Of a DNA stretch of 41,962 nucleotides, positions 1 through 8,017 are shown piece after piece (position 1 is the first letter of the stretch; the number at the start of each line of letters is the position of its first letter). The notes under the pieces are model-generated. The model was not told where the DNA came from, searched no databases, and was given only the letters and a program-made list of their open reading frames with translations. Origin of the DNA: Methanosarcinales archaeon (lineage in GTDB: Archaea; Halobacteriota; Methanosarcinia; Methanosarcinales; Methanocomedenaceae); the NCBI GenBank assembly GCA_014859725.1, contig JACUTQ010000004.1, positions 1-41,962 of the forward strand, read 5' to 3'. The translations under genes and the position numbers were made by a program.

Positions 1-471
1 AGGAAACGATATGAAATAGTGATGAAAAAGATGGAGGAAATATTACAAAATCCCCATCATCTCACTTTCCGCAGGTATCTGAAATTTTTTAATAATTTTT
101 ACTGATAGTGGTTTTACATATCTCTAAAATATTATATTTATATTGTAAACTTATAGAAGACATGTTTTGAATATAGGATTTGCCAATTTCGGCAGAAAAA
201 TACATGCATCTTTTCGAACCATTTTTTCAAAAATTTAGAAAACCAGAATCATCCGACATAATTCAATGTTTTTAAAAAAGATTTGTTTTCAAAATATACC
301 TGCGGAATATAAGATCATTATAAGCCTCTAGCCCATGATATGAAACATTTACTACGAGTTCATATCGATAGTTCGTTTGTATTAGTCTTTTCTATTAATG
401 AAAATGATGAGATGGTTTTATTCGTAGATATTGATTATCATGATAAGATTTATGGATATTTAAAGGATTGA
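1..471 (+). pseudogene. RelE-like toxin gene interrupted by a MITE (5' end outside window)
   Basis: Two reading-frame pieces belong to one RelE/ParE-type mRNA interferase. Bases 1-60 encode a piece ending EILQNPHH, and bases 319-471 encode one starting YKPLAHDMKHLLRVHIDSSF, followed by a strand reading VLVFSINENDE and ending HDKIYGYLKD and a TGA stop. Spacing, the NP-H-Y-KPL transition, the RVHID strand and the terminal DIDYHDKIY block are characteristic of this toxin family. Removing bases 61-313 plus one copy of the ATCAT duplication joins the halves in frame. The gene therefore looks disrupted by insertion rather than by slow decay. The start codon and any antitoxin partner would lie left of the window. 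With the insertion, translation stops at the TGA at 103-105, so the product should be inactive. Confidence 0.8.
61..313. mobile_element. 253-bp MITE-like element with 18-bp terminal inverted repeats
   Basis: The left end (61-78, CTCACTTTCCGCAGGTAT) and the reverse complement of the right end (296-313, CTTATATTCCGCAGGTAT) match at 15 of 18 positions, with a perfect 12-bp core TTCCGCAGGTAT. The element is flanked by a 5-bp direct repeat ATCAT (56-60 and 314-318), as expected of a target-site duplication. It is AT-rich with no credible ORF, so it must have been moved in trans. Removing it restores the RelE frame. The transposase family is not identified. Confidence 0.8.
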
Positions 472-521
472 GTAGAGTACTATTCATCTGTCTTGATCCC
501 TAAATCATTAAAATGCGAAAT

Positions 522-890
522 TTAATTTTCTACAGAGAGCTGGTGCTCAGCCGCAATCGCCCGGGCTGTATCATAATCCCGGGAAAGTGGACTGGAATAG
601 ACGGCATCGACTGTCTTTTCAGAAGTATTGACTGCCAGTTCCTGCGCCTCAATAACACCAGTTGAATCAAGAGGAACATCAGCATTACCCTGCAAAATCC
701 CTAATACATTCCAGGAAGTTTGGCCATGGCGGACAAGAATTATCTTTGTTGGGACTGAACATTGGGAATCATCCCAATTTTCATTGCCATCATCAGCAAC
801 ATTGGAATTGCTTTTGATCAAACCTGGGGCGACAAAGATTGTAATGAATAGAACAAAAATTAATAGTAATGCTATTATTATTTTATTCAT
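522..890 (-). pseudogene. Histidine phosphatase (phosphoglycerate mutase-like) fragment, C-terminally truncated
   Basis: The encoded protein begins with a hydrophobic signal or anchor segment (MNKIIIALLLIFVLFITIF) and then carries the histidine phosphatase N-terminal motif ILVRHGQTSWN, followed by QGNADVPLDSTG and VYSSPLSRDYDTA. These are hallmarks of the phosphoglycerate mutase superfamily, whose catalytic His lies in RHG. Family members are usually about 200 residues and have a second catalytic His in the C-terminal half. Here the frame stops after about 120 residues, and nothing resembling the missing half lies downstream. I chose the Met at 890; an upstream in-frame Met at 911 adds only MELCRKY. 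The product is probably inactive. The hydrophobic N-terminus suggests the ancestor was exported or membrane-anchored. Its 3' end converges on the broken RelE gene. Confidence 0.6.
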
Positions 891-959
891 ATATTTTCGG
901 CACAGTTCCAAAATCCAGTTATTCCAACGAATATATCAGATGCAGATGCGATTACAAAT

Positions 960-1025
960 CCGTGTAAATCCGCGAAATCCGTGTCTTTTTATTTTTTCAG
1001 ACGCGGATTAACACTGATTTACACC
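960..1025. repeat. Imperfect inverted repeat, likely dispersed palindromic element
   Basis: Two arms of about 26 bp (960-985 and 1000-1025) surround a T-rich 14-base loop. Both read as variants of a GACNCGGATT...GATTTACAC pattern, and the left arm repeats the unit AAATCCG internally. The arms pair with one gap and several mismatches. The rest of 891-1267 shows no gene: it is AT-rich, with T-runs and a possible TTTAAC promoter-like element near 1240. The palindrome could act as a bidirectional terminator or be a short dispersed repeat. Confidence 0.45.
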
Positions 1026-1267
1026 AATTTCACCTAAAGTCGGTGTCTGAAAAATAACTGAAAAATGGGAAAGTGCCATATTTTCGCTCCCGTAATTTAT
1101 TGGTCAAATCTTACATAAATATTTCATTCGATGTTTTTTTACACGTTTTGCCTTTGCTATCAGGAAAAACGTCATATATGCGCTAAACATTAGAACCAAT
1201 TGCCGGTGGTGATATTATTAGCCGGGGTACACAAAATATTTAACCGCCTATAGCATCGGTGCCAGAA

Positions 1268-1585
1268 TTAAAATCCATACCTGGCAGTTGATGGTTCAAC
1301 AGGGAGTTTCACCCGTATGGTGAACCTGTATACTACCTTGCCGTCCTGCAATCTGAGATATTTTGTACTCTCTTTCTTGCTTCCTCCCAGTACTTTCATG
1401 ATCTTGGAAGAAATATGCCTGCCACTGTTCATGCTTGAAATGTATAGGTCAATCCCTTTTTTTACATCCAGGAATTCACAATCAGCATGACCGCTGTAGC
1501 GCTCAATGATGTTATATATCGACCTTGTCTCACTGTCCGTGATCTCCCTATCGGCTCGTATCTGCAGGATGGCATCGTGTCCCAT
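1268..1585 (-). pseudogene. NMD3-like fragment (middle domain only)
   Basis: The 105-residue frame contains DAILQIRADRE, CEFLDVKKGIDLYISS and KVVYRFTIRVKLP. This resembles the central domain of archaeal homologues of the ribosomal export adaptor NMD3. Intact archaeal NMD3 proteins are about 350 residues and start with CxxC zinc-binding repeats, which are absent here. The frame is closed upstream by the stop codon of the preceding gene, so no zinc-finger part exists in this frame. The C-terminal domain is also missing. It follows the sugar-dehydrogenase-like gene on the same strand by 40 bases. I read it as a relic or an isolated domain; the family assignment is from memory of motif patterns. 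Confidence 0.4.
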
Positions 1586-1624
1586 TGCCTTTTCAAATAC
1601 AGGGAACGACCAAATCAGTTTCGC

Positions 1625-2809
1625 TTACCCTTCGTAATAGATCCTGTAGATCCTGCCTGCATTATCATCACTGACCAGCAGCGAACCGTCCCCTGCAATT
1701 ATAATATCCACCGGCCTGCCCAGCACATTACCGTCCTGAAGCCATCCCGTTGCGAAATCATGTACTGAAAGGTCGTCCATATCTATCCTGACGATCTTGT
1801 AACCTGTAGGTACATTGCGGTTCCATGAACCGTGATATGCAACGAACAGATCGCCCCTGTATTCTTCCGGAAAATTGGAGCCATAATAGAATGCCAGTCC
1901 CAGCGGAGCAGAATGGGCCTGCAGATCCACCAAACTGGGAATCTCAAAAGGTTCCATGCATGGGTTTCTGATATACACATTCTTATCAAAATCCGTATCA
2001 TGGATATTCCTGCCGTAGCAAATGGGCCAGCCGTAGTTCTTGCCCTCTTCCACCAGGTTGATCTCGTCCGGGGGCAGGTCATCTCCAAGCCAGTCGCGGC
2101 CGTTCTCAGTAGCATACATCTTACCAGTCAGGGGATGGAATACAAATCCCACCGCATTCCTGAGTCCCCTGGCAAAGACCTGACACTCTGTGCCGTCAAG
2201 ATTGCATCGTGTAATGGCTGAGCGTCTTTCATCCTTTTCAATGCAGACATTACAGGACGAACCTGCACTCAAATACAGACTGTCATTATGGATCTTTACG
2301 GTCCTGGTAAAATGACCCCCTGCCGGCAGATCGTCAATAAGGATCTCCATAGTATCTCTATCAGCGACAAGATCACCATTTATGTCCAGTACCCTGACCA
2401 CCCGTTGCTCCTCAGCAATATAGAACCAGCCTTCATGGAAATCCAATCCATGCGGGTTGTTAAGATCATCGATGAATACTGCGGTTTCATCAGCCCGTTT
2501 ATCACCGTTAGTATCACGAAGGGCCAGAATCATGCCCTGCCTGGTAAGTGAAACAAAGAGCACGTCATCCTTGAGCATCATCATCCTTGTTGCAGCATTT
2601 GGCCCCGGATATGAGAGCAGACTGCTGCCAAGATCATCTGCATAAATTTCTATTTCGAAGCCAGGAGGTAAATCAATAACAGCGAGAGATGCGGAATCGA
2701 TTGACGGCCTGATACCCACAACGAGATATAGTGCTGCCAGGATTATTAATACTACTCCAATCGCACTGATAACTATCCATAATTTTTTTCTCAATCCCAC
2801 CTTTATCAT
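1625..2809 (-). CDS. Membrane-anchored PQQ-type sugar (sorbosone) dehydrogenase-like beta-propeller protein
   Basis: The 394-residue protein has one N-terminal transmembrane anchor (residues about 8-30, IVISAIGVVLIILAALYLVV) followed by an extracytoplasmic six-bladed propeller. Motifs typical of the aldose/sorbosone dehydrogenase family include LPPGFEIEIYADDL, GMILALRDTNGDKRAD, NNPHGLDFHEGWFYIAEE, GLRNAVGFVFHPLTGKMYATEN, PPDEINLVEEGKNYGWP, LGLAFY and FVAYHGSWNR. Proteins of this fold oxidise sugars with PQQ, or only bind ligands in archaea lacking PQQ. No PQQ synthesis gene is present here, so the substrate and cofactor are unknown. The Ca-binding-like DTNGDKRAD and DINGDLVADRD loops are notable. 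The length is normal for the family and the gene appears intact. Confidence 0.75.
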   Translation of the reverse strand: MIKVGLRKKLWIVISAIGVVLIILAALYLVVGIRPSIDSASLAVIDLPPGFEIEIYADDLGSSLLSYPGPNAATRMMMLKDDVLFVSLTRQGMILALRDTNGDKRADETAVFIDDLNNPHGLDFHEGWFYIAEEQRVVRVLDINGDLVADRDTMEILIDDLPAGGHFTRTVKIHNDSLYLSAGSSCNVCIEKDERRSAITRCNLDGTECQVFARGLRNAVGFVFHPLTGKMYATENGRDWLGDDLPPDEINLVEEGKNYGWPICYGRNIHDTDFDKNVYIRNPCMEPFEIPSLVDLQAHSAPLGLAFYYGSNFPEEYRGDLFVAYHGSWNRNVPTGYKIVRIDMDDLSVHDFATGWLQDGNVLGRPVDIIIAGDGSLLVSDDNAGRIYRIYYEG

Positions 2810-2913
2810 TTCGATAAACTCCCCCTATGTATTATGAGTTGATATATTCAAGGTGTAATATCTATTGGTTTTTTCTTTCCCCACACTAATGCCACCAGTT
2901 CCTCCATCTCCCA

Positions 2914-3390
2914 CTACAGATTGAAATTGTCAGCCTGATCAAATCCCTTTTCAAGATCCTCAAGCTTCATATAATGTGCAGCTCTCTGATCTACCCATGT
3001 ATGGAACACCTGGAACTTTATTTTTTTCAGCAATGACTTCTGCTGCACCACATCCATTACCACGATATCGCCTCCCGGTTTAAGGGTCCTGAACATCTCG
3101 GCCAGCACGAACATGGCATCTGTTTTGTGCCTGGCACGGTTCAACATCTCAACGGTAATATCGGTGCAAACCACATCAGCAGGCTTTAATATCTCTGCCA
3201 CATAACCGGTACCCGAAGCTATATCCAGTATACGCATTCCTTCCTTGATATCGATCTTTTCCCTCACCTGGCGTCTCATATGGTAATAGTATCCGAATAA
3301 TACCATACGTGCACTGGCATCATAGGCCGGCGCCAGGTTCCTGAAAAACCTGCGCCTCATCTTTGCCCTTTTAATTCTATCCAATTCCAC
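2914..3390 (-). CDS. Class I SAM-dependent methyltransferase (UbiE-like), probably degenerate
   Basis: The SAM-binding motif I is clear (MRILDIASGTGYVAEIL), followed by the acidic loop VVCTDITVEMLNRAR and the motif III region MFRTLKPGGDIVVMDV. Between ARHKTDA and MFVLAEMFRTL, however, about 35-45 residues usual in UbiE/COQ5 enzymes are missing, including the GDAxxLPF segment. The frame ends at a TAG (2914-2916), yet the same frame continues as WEMEELVALVWGKKKPI to a TGA at 2848-2850, and this resembles the normal family C-terminus (ALxxGxK). So the amber codon is either a nonsense mutation or, less likely, a pyrrolysine or readthrough codon. The gene lies 16 bases after the F390 synthetase-like gene and may be co-transcribed. 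Deletion plus amber favours a pseudogene. Confidence 0.6.
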   Translation of the reverse strand: MELDRIKRAKMRRRFFRNLAPAYDASARMVLFGYYYHMRRQVREKIDIKEGMRILDIASGTGYVAEILKPADVVCTDITVEMLNRARHKTDAMFVLAEMFRTLKPGGDIVVMDVVQQKSLLKKIKFQVFHTWVDQRAAHYMKLEDLEKGFDQADNFNL

Positions 3391-3406
3391 ACTCTCCTTA
3401 TCATCT

Positions 3407-4756
3407 TTATCGTCTATCTACCAAACGTTTCGGACGCCCCTTCAACTTATACATTTCCAGCCCTTTGGGACCTGTGAAATTGAATATGATCTTGAACGTC
3501 TCTTCGTCATGGATCTGAGCGAAGCCCGGTTTGAACCGGAAAAAGGCTTTCAGAAAATTCTCTTCTATTGCATTGTTATCACTTTGAACCGGGTCCAGAC
3601 ATTCCATACTTACCCGTAACGTAGTCTCACCTTCATCATCTCCCCCATAAAGGAAAGCCTCATATTCTCCGGTCAGGTACTCCATATTCTCCCTCTGGAA
3701 AACACCCCGTTCCACATCTACCTTATTGAATGGAAAACCTGAGACCCAGACTGTTTCTGCTTCCCTCTGCGGATTTTCGATCTTCATATGCGTTCTTCCG
3801 CAGGCACATTGTTTTCTGGATAATACCACAGTAGTATCCTCAGTGTCATAATTGAGGAGTAATGTCCCGCACTTTGCCCCTACAGGTAAAAGTGTGGTTA
3901 GCACTGCCCTGCCGCAGTCCCCATCTTGCACGAAACCACCCATCTGCGGATCATAAATATCCAGGTGCACCATATCTTCTGGCACGTGAAGACCGCTCAG
4001 GTCGGTACACTCACCGCACATCGTCCCTTCGGTGCTTCCATAGGTATTGTACACATCGCATCCCCAGATTTCTGCCAGGTACTGCCGCGACTCTTCTGCA
4101 AAGCTCTCTCCTCCAACAACAAGGCGTTCAATGCTGGATTCTTTTGGTGACATATGCTGTGCCTGCATCCTCCCTGCCAGTCTCAGCAGTTTGAACACAC
4201 TCCCCACGATAGCAGTGGGATGGTATGAAGTAATAACACGCACCGGGAAGGTACACTTGCCTTCAGGTATGATGGTCATGCCCAGCTCATGGGCCGAAGT
4301 GGTCATGGTGTTGGCACCCACATTCATCCCATATGATGCGCAGACCACGACTCTATCACCCTTGCCAAAGCCCTGCGAAGTAAATATTCTGGCATATTTT
4401 TCTGCATATCGCTGCCAATCATCCCAGGTTAGAAAAAAAGACTTCGGGGTCCCGCTGGTGCCAGATGTTTCATGGATCGTGTAGATATCCATCCAATCAG
4501 TACTCTTGAACTCAAAGTCCCGTGTTTCAGGCGGCTGATGCTCTCGAATGGTCTTACCCGATATGATGGGCAGTTCCAATAGATCCTCATGTGTCCGAAT
4601 ATCGGCCGCATGTATTCCATGCCTGCGAAACCAGCCTCTGTAGAACTCAGAATGTTCGGCTGCATAATCAACAGTATAGTCTATCCGCTCATCGACGAGA
4701 ACATCCAGGTCCCCACGTTCCATTGTTTCTAATTCTTCGTCCAGATACAATCTCAT
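3407..4756 (-). CDS. Coenzyme F390 synthetase / phenylacetate-CoA ligase-like adenylate-forming enzyme
   Basis: This is an ANL-superfamily adenylating enzyme of about 449 residues. It carries the phosphate-binding loop HETSGTSGTPKSFF, the aromatic motif DVYNTYGSTEGTMCGE and the DxxGRAVLT-type segment (GDCGRAVLTTLLPVG). Within the superfamily the short PaaK/FtsA type fits best. Coenzyme F390 synthetase adenylylates coenzyme F420 under oxidative stress in methanogens, which would suit an F420-using host, but a carboxylate substrate cannot be excluded. A CxC pair (KQCACGRTH) is visible. I prefer the start MRLYLDEELETM at 4756 because GTGGGG lies about 11 bases upstream and the family begins this way; longer starts (4765, 4843) are open. 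A TATA-like ATTTATAG lies upstream near 4800. Confidence 0.65.
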   Translation of the reverse strand: MRLYLDEELETMERGDLDVLVDERIDYTVDYAAEHSEFYRGWFRRHGIHAADIRTHEDLLELPIISGKTIREHQPPETRDFEFKSTDWMDIYTIHETSGTSGTPKSFFLTWDDWQRYAEKYARIFTSQGFGKGDRVVVCASYGMNVGANTMTTSAHELGMTIIPEGKCTFPVRVITSYHPTAIVGSVFKLLRLAGRMQAQHMSPKESSIERLVVGGESFAEESRQYLAEIWGCDVYNTYGSTEGTMCGECTDLSGLHVPEDMVHLDIYDPQMGGFVQDGDCGRAVLTTLLPVGAKCGTLLLNYDTEDTTVVLSRKQCACGRTHMKIENPQREAETVWVSGFPFNKVDVERGVFQRENMEYLTGEYEAFLYGGDDEGETTLRVSMECLDPVQSDNNAIEENFLKAFFRFKPGFAQIHDEETFKIIFNFTGPKGLEMYKLKGRPKRLVDRR

Positions 4757-4929
4757 ATTGTTCATTTCCCCACAATATAATTTGTTAACTTTATCTATAA
4801 ATAGATGTATACTATAAACAATTGGAGGTGAAATTGGCTTCATTCAGAAATAGTTATTATTAATATAAATAAAAACAGAACAGATATTTGGAGTTGATTT
4901 TACAACCTAATACAATCCGAGGGTATATT

Positions 4930-5313
4930 ATGGAAGATAAGAACATACGTAACATTAGTCTGGGTATAATCGTAATATCTTTATTGATTTTAATAGCATT
5001 GCTTGCCTCACCTCTTTTTGGTATTGGCCCATTTAACAAATCTCCTGCTTGTGACATTGGATTCCTGCATATAAAGATCATTGATGATAATGAAACTGAT
5101 ACCTTGAGTATGGTGGCCAGTGGAACCACGTCAAAGGTGGGTATGAAATTCTACGTAAACGATATTATGGTGGCAGAAAGAACTGTTGATCCAAAAGATG
5201 TGATAAAGATTCAGGGTGATTTCGGTGCTGTTGGTGAAACTGCTGATGTGGAAGTCATCACAAAATTTGATGTTTCTCTATATAAAGGGACAGTTACCAT
5301 CCAATCATCGTGA
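4930..5313 (+). CDS. Small membrane-anchored protein with extracytoplasmic domain, unknown function
   Basis: From Met 4930 (preceded by GAGGGT seven bases upstream) the product is 127 residues. A short charged N-terminus (MEDKNIRNISLG) precedes one hydrophobic segment (IIVISLLILIALLASPLFG). The rest is a soluble, beta-rich domain with many Val, Thr and Asp residues (VGMKFYVNDIMV, ADVEVITKFDVSLYKGTVTI). This is the layout of an N-terminally anchored secreted or pilin-like protein, but I see no type IV pilin cleavage motif and do not recognise the family. The gene stands alone between divergent and convergent neighbours. Confidence 0.6.
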   Translation: MEDKNIRNISLGIIVISLLILIALLASPLFGIGPFNKSPACDIGFLHIKIIDDNETDTLSMVASGTTSKVGMKFYVNDIMVAERTVDPKDVIKIQGDFGAVGETADVEVITKFDVSLYKGTVTIQSS

Positions 5314-5330
5314 ATTAACAATGTACTATC

Positions 5331-6662
5331 TCATCCCACAACCTTAAGGCCTGACACCTTTATGGTCGGGATTATGATAGTACCCAGTACTTTCACATCC
5401 CTTCCCGCACCATTTATGTTTTGCAGCAACTGAAACACGTTTCCAGTCAGCATCGCTGACTTTATCGGACTTCCAACTTCCCCGTCCTTTATCAAAAATG
5501 AATTTCTGGCCTCCACACTAAAATCCCCTGAAATAGGATTTGCAGTATGAGCACCTATTACTGAACCCACAAGTAAACCCTTTGGAGTTTCAGCAATCAC
5601 ATCACTGGGCGGGAATTCCAGTTTCATGTTGCGAATATTAATGGATGTGGTCTGTGCATAACTGTTCCTTACGGCATTACCAGTTGATTCCACTCCACCT
5701 TTACCTGCAGTATATGTATCGTACAGGTACGTGCAAAGCTCACCATTGCGAATAATATGGTTCTTTCTTGACGGCGTTCCTTCATAATCGGATTTGGCTG
5801 AACCGATACCTCCTTCCAGCATTCCATCATCCACGATGTCCAGCCCCTCAACAGTCAATTGACCTCCCATTTTGCCTGTTAGTGCTGAACGCCCTTTTTG
5901 GACATTATCAGCACTCAGGGAGGGTAATAAAGTACTCTCAAGTATATCTGCTATAGCACTGGGTTTTAAGAGCACCTCGGTCTCGCAGGTTTCTATCCCC
6001 ACACCATTAACTGAAGCTGCCGCCTGTCTGGCCGCTTCCTCCCCGATATGATAAAAATCAATATCCAGATTTCGTGAAATATCAAATTCGTAAGCGTTCG
6101 CCAGTCCATTACCCTCTCCGGACCTGCATTCCATATACCCGTCGATCCTGGTGGTCTTTTCTTTAACTTCCACACAACTGGTATTTAGTATGAGGTAATC
6201 AGAACTTGAACAGGTGAACTTTCCAGTGGTCGGAATGGCTTCTTCTGCAGAGACTGCCCCCTCTATCATACTGGTGGAAAGTTCGATACAGGTATCAATA
6301 TCCACACTCTCGATCCTGGGATCAAATATCCTGGCAACCTTTTTGTATGTGGAACCCCTGGCCAGTCCGGTCCATTCAGGGTCACTTGCCCGCACCTTTG
6401 CCGAGCTTACTGCAGCCCGGGCAGCATTCTCGATATGTAGGGGCATATTAGTTGAGGAAAAACCAATGGCACCACCTACAATGGCCTTGATACCCAAACC
6501 TCTGCTGTGGGTTTCCCTGGCGAGGTCGATCTTATCAAGCTGGATATCCACATGGATGCTCCTGGCTGATAGTCCGAATACCTCAACCTCATCGGCACCT
6601 GCCTGCCGGGCCGCTTTCAGCGCTTTTTCGGCCATATTATAGATTAGATTAATATCGCTCAT
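5331..6662 (-). CDS. pmbA: TldE/PmbA, non-catalytic partner of the TldD metalloprotease
   Basis: The 443-residue protein matches the TldE (PmbA) family: an N-terminal ADEVEVFGLSARSIHVDIQ segment, GLGIKAIVGGAIGFSST, and the C-terminal half with SYAQTTSIN, LLVGSVIGAHTANPISGDFSVEARN and KSAMLTGNVFQLLQNI. TldE lacks the zinc-binding HExxxH of TldD and forms a heterodimer with it. In bacteria the complex degrades unfolded peptides and matures some peptide products such as microcin B17; archaeal substrates are poorly known. The start codon overlaps the stop of tldD by 4 bases (ATGA), so the two are translationally coupled. Confidence 0.9.
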   Translation of the reverse strand: MSDINLIYNMAEKALKAARQAGADEVEVFGLSARSIHVDIQLDKIDLARETHSRGLGIKAIVGGAIGFSSTNMPLHIENAARAAVSSAKVRASDPEWTGLARGSTYKKVARIFDPRIESVDIDTCIELSTSMIEGAVSAEEAIPTTGKFTCSSSDYLILNTSCVEVKEKTTRIDGYMECRSGEGNGLANAYEFDISRNLDIDFYHIGEEAARQAAASVNGVGIETCETEVLLKPSAIADILESTLLPSLSADNVQKGRSALTGKMGGQLTVEGLDIVDDGMLEGGIGSAKSDYEGTPSRKNHIIRNGELCTYLYDTYTAGKGGVESTGNAVRNSYAQTTSINIRNMKLEFPPSDVIAETPKGLLVGSVIGAHTANPISGDFSVEARNSFLIKDGEVGSPIKSAMLTGNVFQLLQNINGAGRDVKVLGTIIIPTIKVSGLKVVG

Positions 6663-8002
6663 CCGCTGCCCCCTACCGTGGCTTCAGATATCAGAATGTG
6701 AGGCGATCCATCAGAAACGGATACTATCTGCCCGCCTTTTCCACATTGCCCTGAATTCATTTTCTTATCACCGGCAGCCAGCTTAACGTGCATCAGTATG
6801 TCAAGAATATGTCCTGACAATGAAACATCTCTGAGTGGCGCGGCCAGTTCACCGCTTTTTACCATAAATCCACGTTCCGCATTGAACTGGAACACACCCT
6901 CACCTGGATTTACCTGGCCCCCTCTGCTGCCAATCAGATAGATTCCGTCCTGCATTTCTTCAAGCATTTCCTCAAAATTCGAATCTCCGTTCTCGATATA
7001 TGTATTACTCATCCTGATAATTGGCCTGGACAATCCCTGGGACCTGGCATGTCCCGGCAGTCCGGTCCCTGGTATTTGGGCTGCTGTTTCCCTGGAATGC
7101 AGATATGATGTCAATATCCCATCCCTGATCAATGTAGTAGGAACTGATTCCACCCCTTCGTCGTCCACAGGGTAATAACCGAAACCGTGCATTGAAGGAT
7201 CGTCTATTACCGTCACACAGGGTGCTGCGATCTGGCTGCCAACCTTATCTGCCAGTATGGAATTGCCCTCGATCACGTGATCTGCTTCAACTGCATGACC
7301 CACAGCCTCGTGAATGAACACACCTGCCAGTTCCTGGTCGAGTATTACAGGCATTCTGCCCCCTTTTGGTACATTTGCTGACAACAGGTCCCTTGCTGTA
7401 TTGCCTGCCTTCTCAGCCAGCATCAGGGCATCATATCTGTCAAATAGTTCATAGCCACACACACCAAACCTGCTCTCCCTTCCTATCTGAAAAATTCCGT
7501 TTTGCGATGCTACAGCATTTACTGCAAAACCGGTCCTGACCAGGTTGTATTCAGTTTCGATACCTTCAGAATTGATATATTCCACATTTGTAAAGCTTTC
7601 AGAATAGACCACACTGGTACTGGTAATATCTTGTAACTTGGCCCTTTTATGAATCTCAAGTAACAGGCCAACCTTTTCCTCAATGGAAATATCACCTGGA
7701 TTTTTTTCCACTTTTGGAAGGTCATGTACTACCGAAGGCTCCACTGATGCCAGTTCAATATTTGCTCGTGGAGATTTCAGATGGGTGCGGCTGGCAAGCG
7801 TTACTGCTGATTCCAATATTTTACCGGCATCCTTCGGGTTATCTGAAGTAACAAGTGCCCATGATCCCCCAACCAGGGCCCTGGAGGCAGCACCCTGGTG
7901 AAAACTTTCTGAGATTTCATGGATCTCCCCGTTATCAATAAGTATTGAGAGTCCTGTGGTTCTTAGTATCCTGGTATCATAAAAATCAGTGTGCTGCGTC
8001 AA
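6659..8002 (-). CDS. tldD: TldD zinc metalloprotease
   Basis: The 447-residue protein carries the TldD zinc motif HEAVGH at residues 231-236 (ligands His231 and His236, general base Glu232). A C-terminal cysteine in SGQCGKGGQ matches the third-ligand position of the family. Other family blocks are GVEPxP-like ASVEPSVVHDLP, the GESRFGV region, and GRGGQVNPGEGVF-like SRGGQVNPGEGVFQF. It should form the active protease with the adjacent TldE. The start is TTG, preceded by GGCGGG seven bases upstream; the frame is closed on the 5' side by the stop of lonB, 15 bases away. lonB, tldD and tldE thus form a three-gene proteolysis operon. Confidence 0.9.
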   Translation of the reverse strand: MTQHTDFYDTRILRTTGLSILIDNGEIHEISESFHQGAASRALVGGSWALVTSDNPKDAGKILESAVTLASRTHLKSPRANIELASVEPSVVHDLPKVEKNPGDISIEEKVGLLLEIHKRAKLQDITSTSVVYSESFTNVEYINSEGIETEYNLVRTGFAVNAVASQNGIFQIGRESRFGVCGYELFDRYDALMLAEKAGNTARDLLSANVPKGGRMPVILDQELAGVFIHEAVGHAVEADHVIEGNSILADKVGSQIAAPCVTVIDDPSMHGFGYYPVDDEGVESVPTTLIRDGILTSYLHSRETAAQIPGTGLPGHARSQGLSRPIIRMSNTYIENGDSNFEEMLEEMQDGIYLIGSRGGQVNPGEGVFQFNAERGFMVKSGELAAPLRDVSLSGHILDILMHVKLAAGDKKMNSGQCGKGGQIVSVSDGSPHILISEATVGGSG

Positions 8003-8017
8003 TTCTATCCCGCCCGA

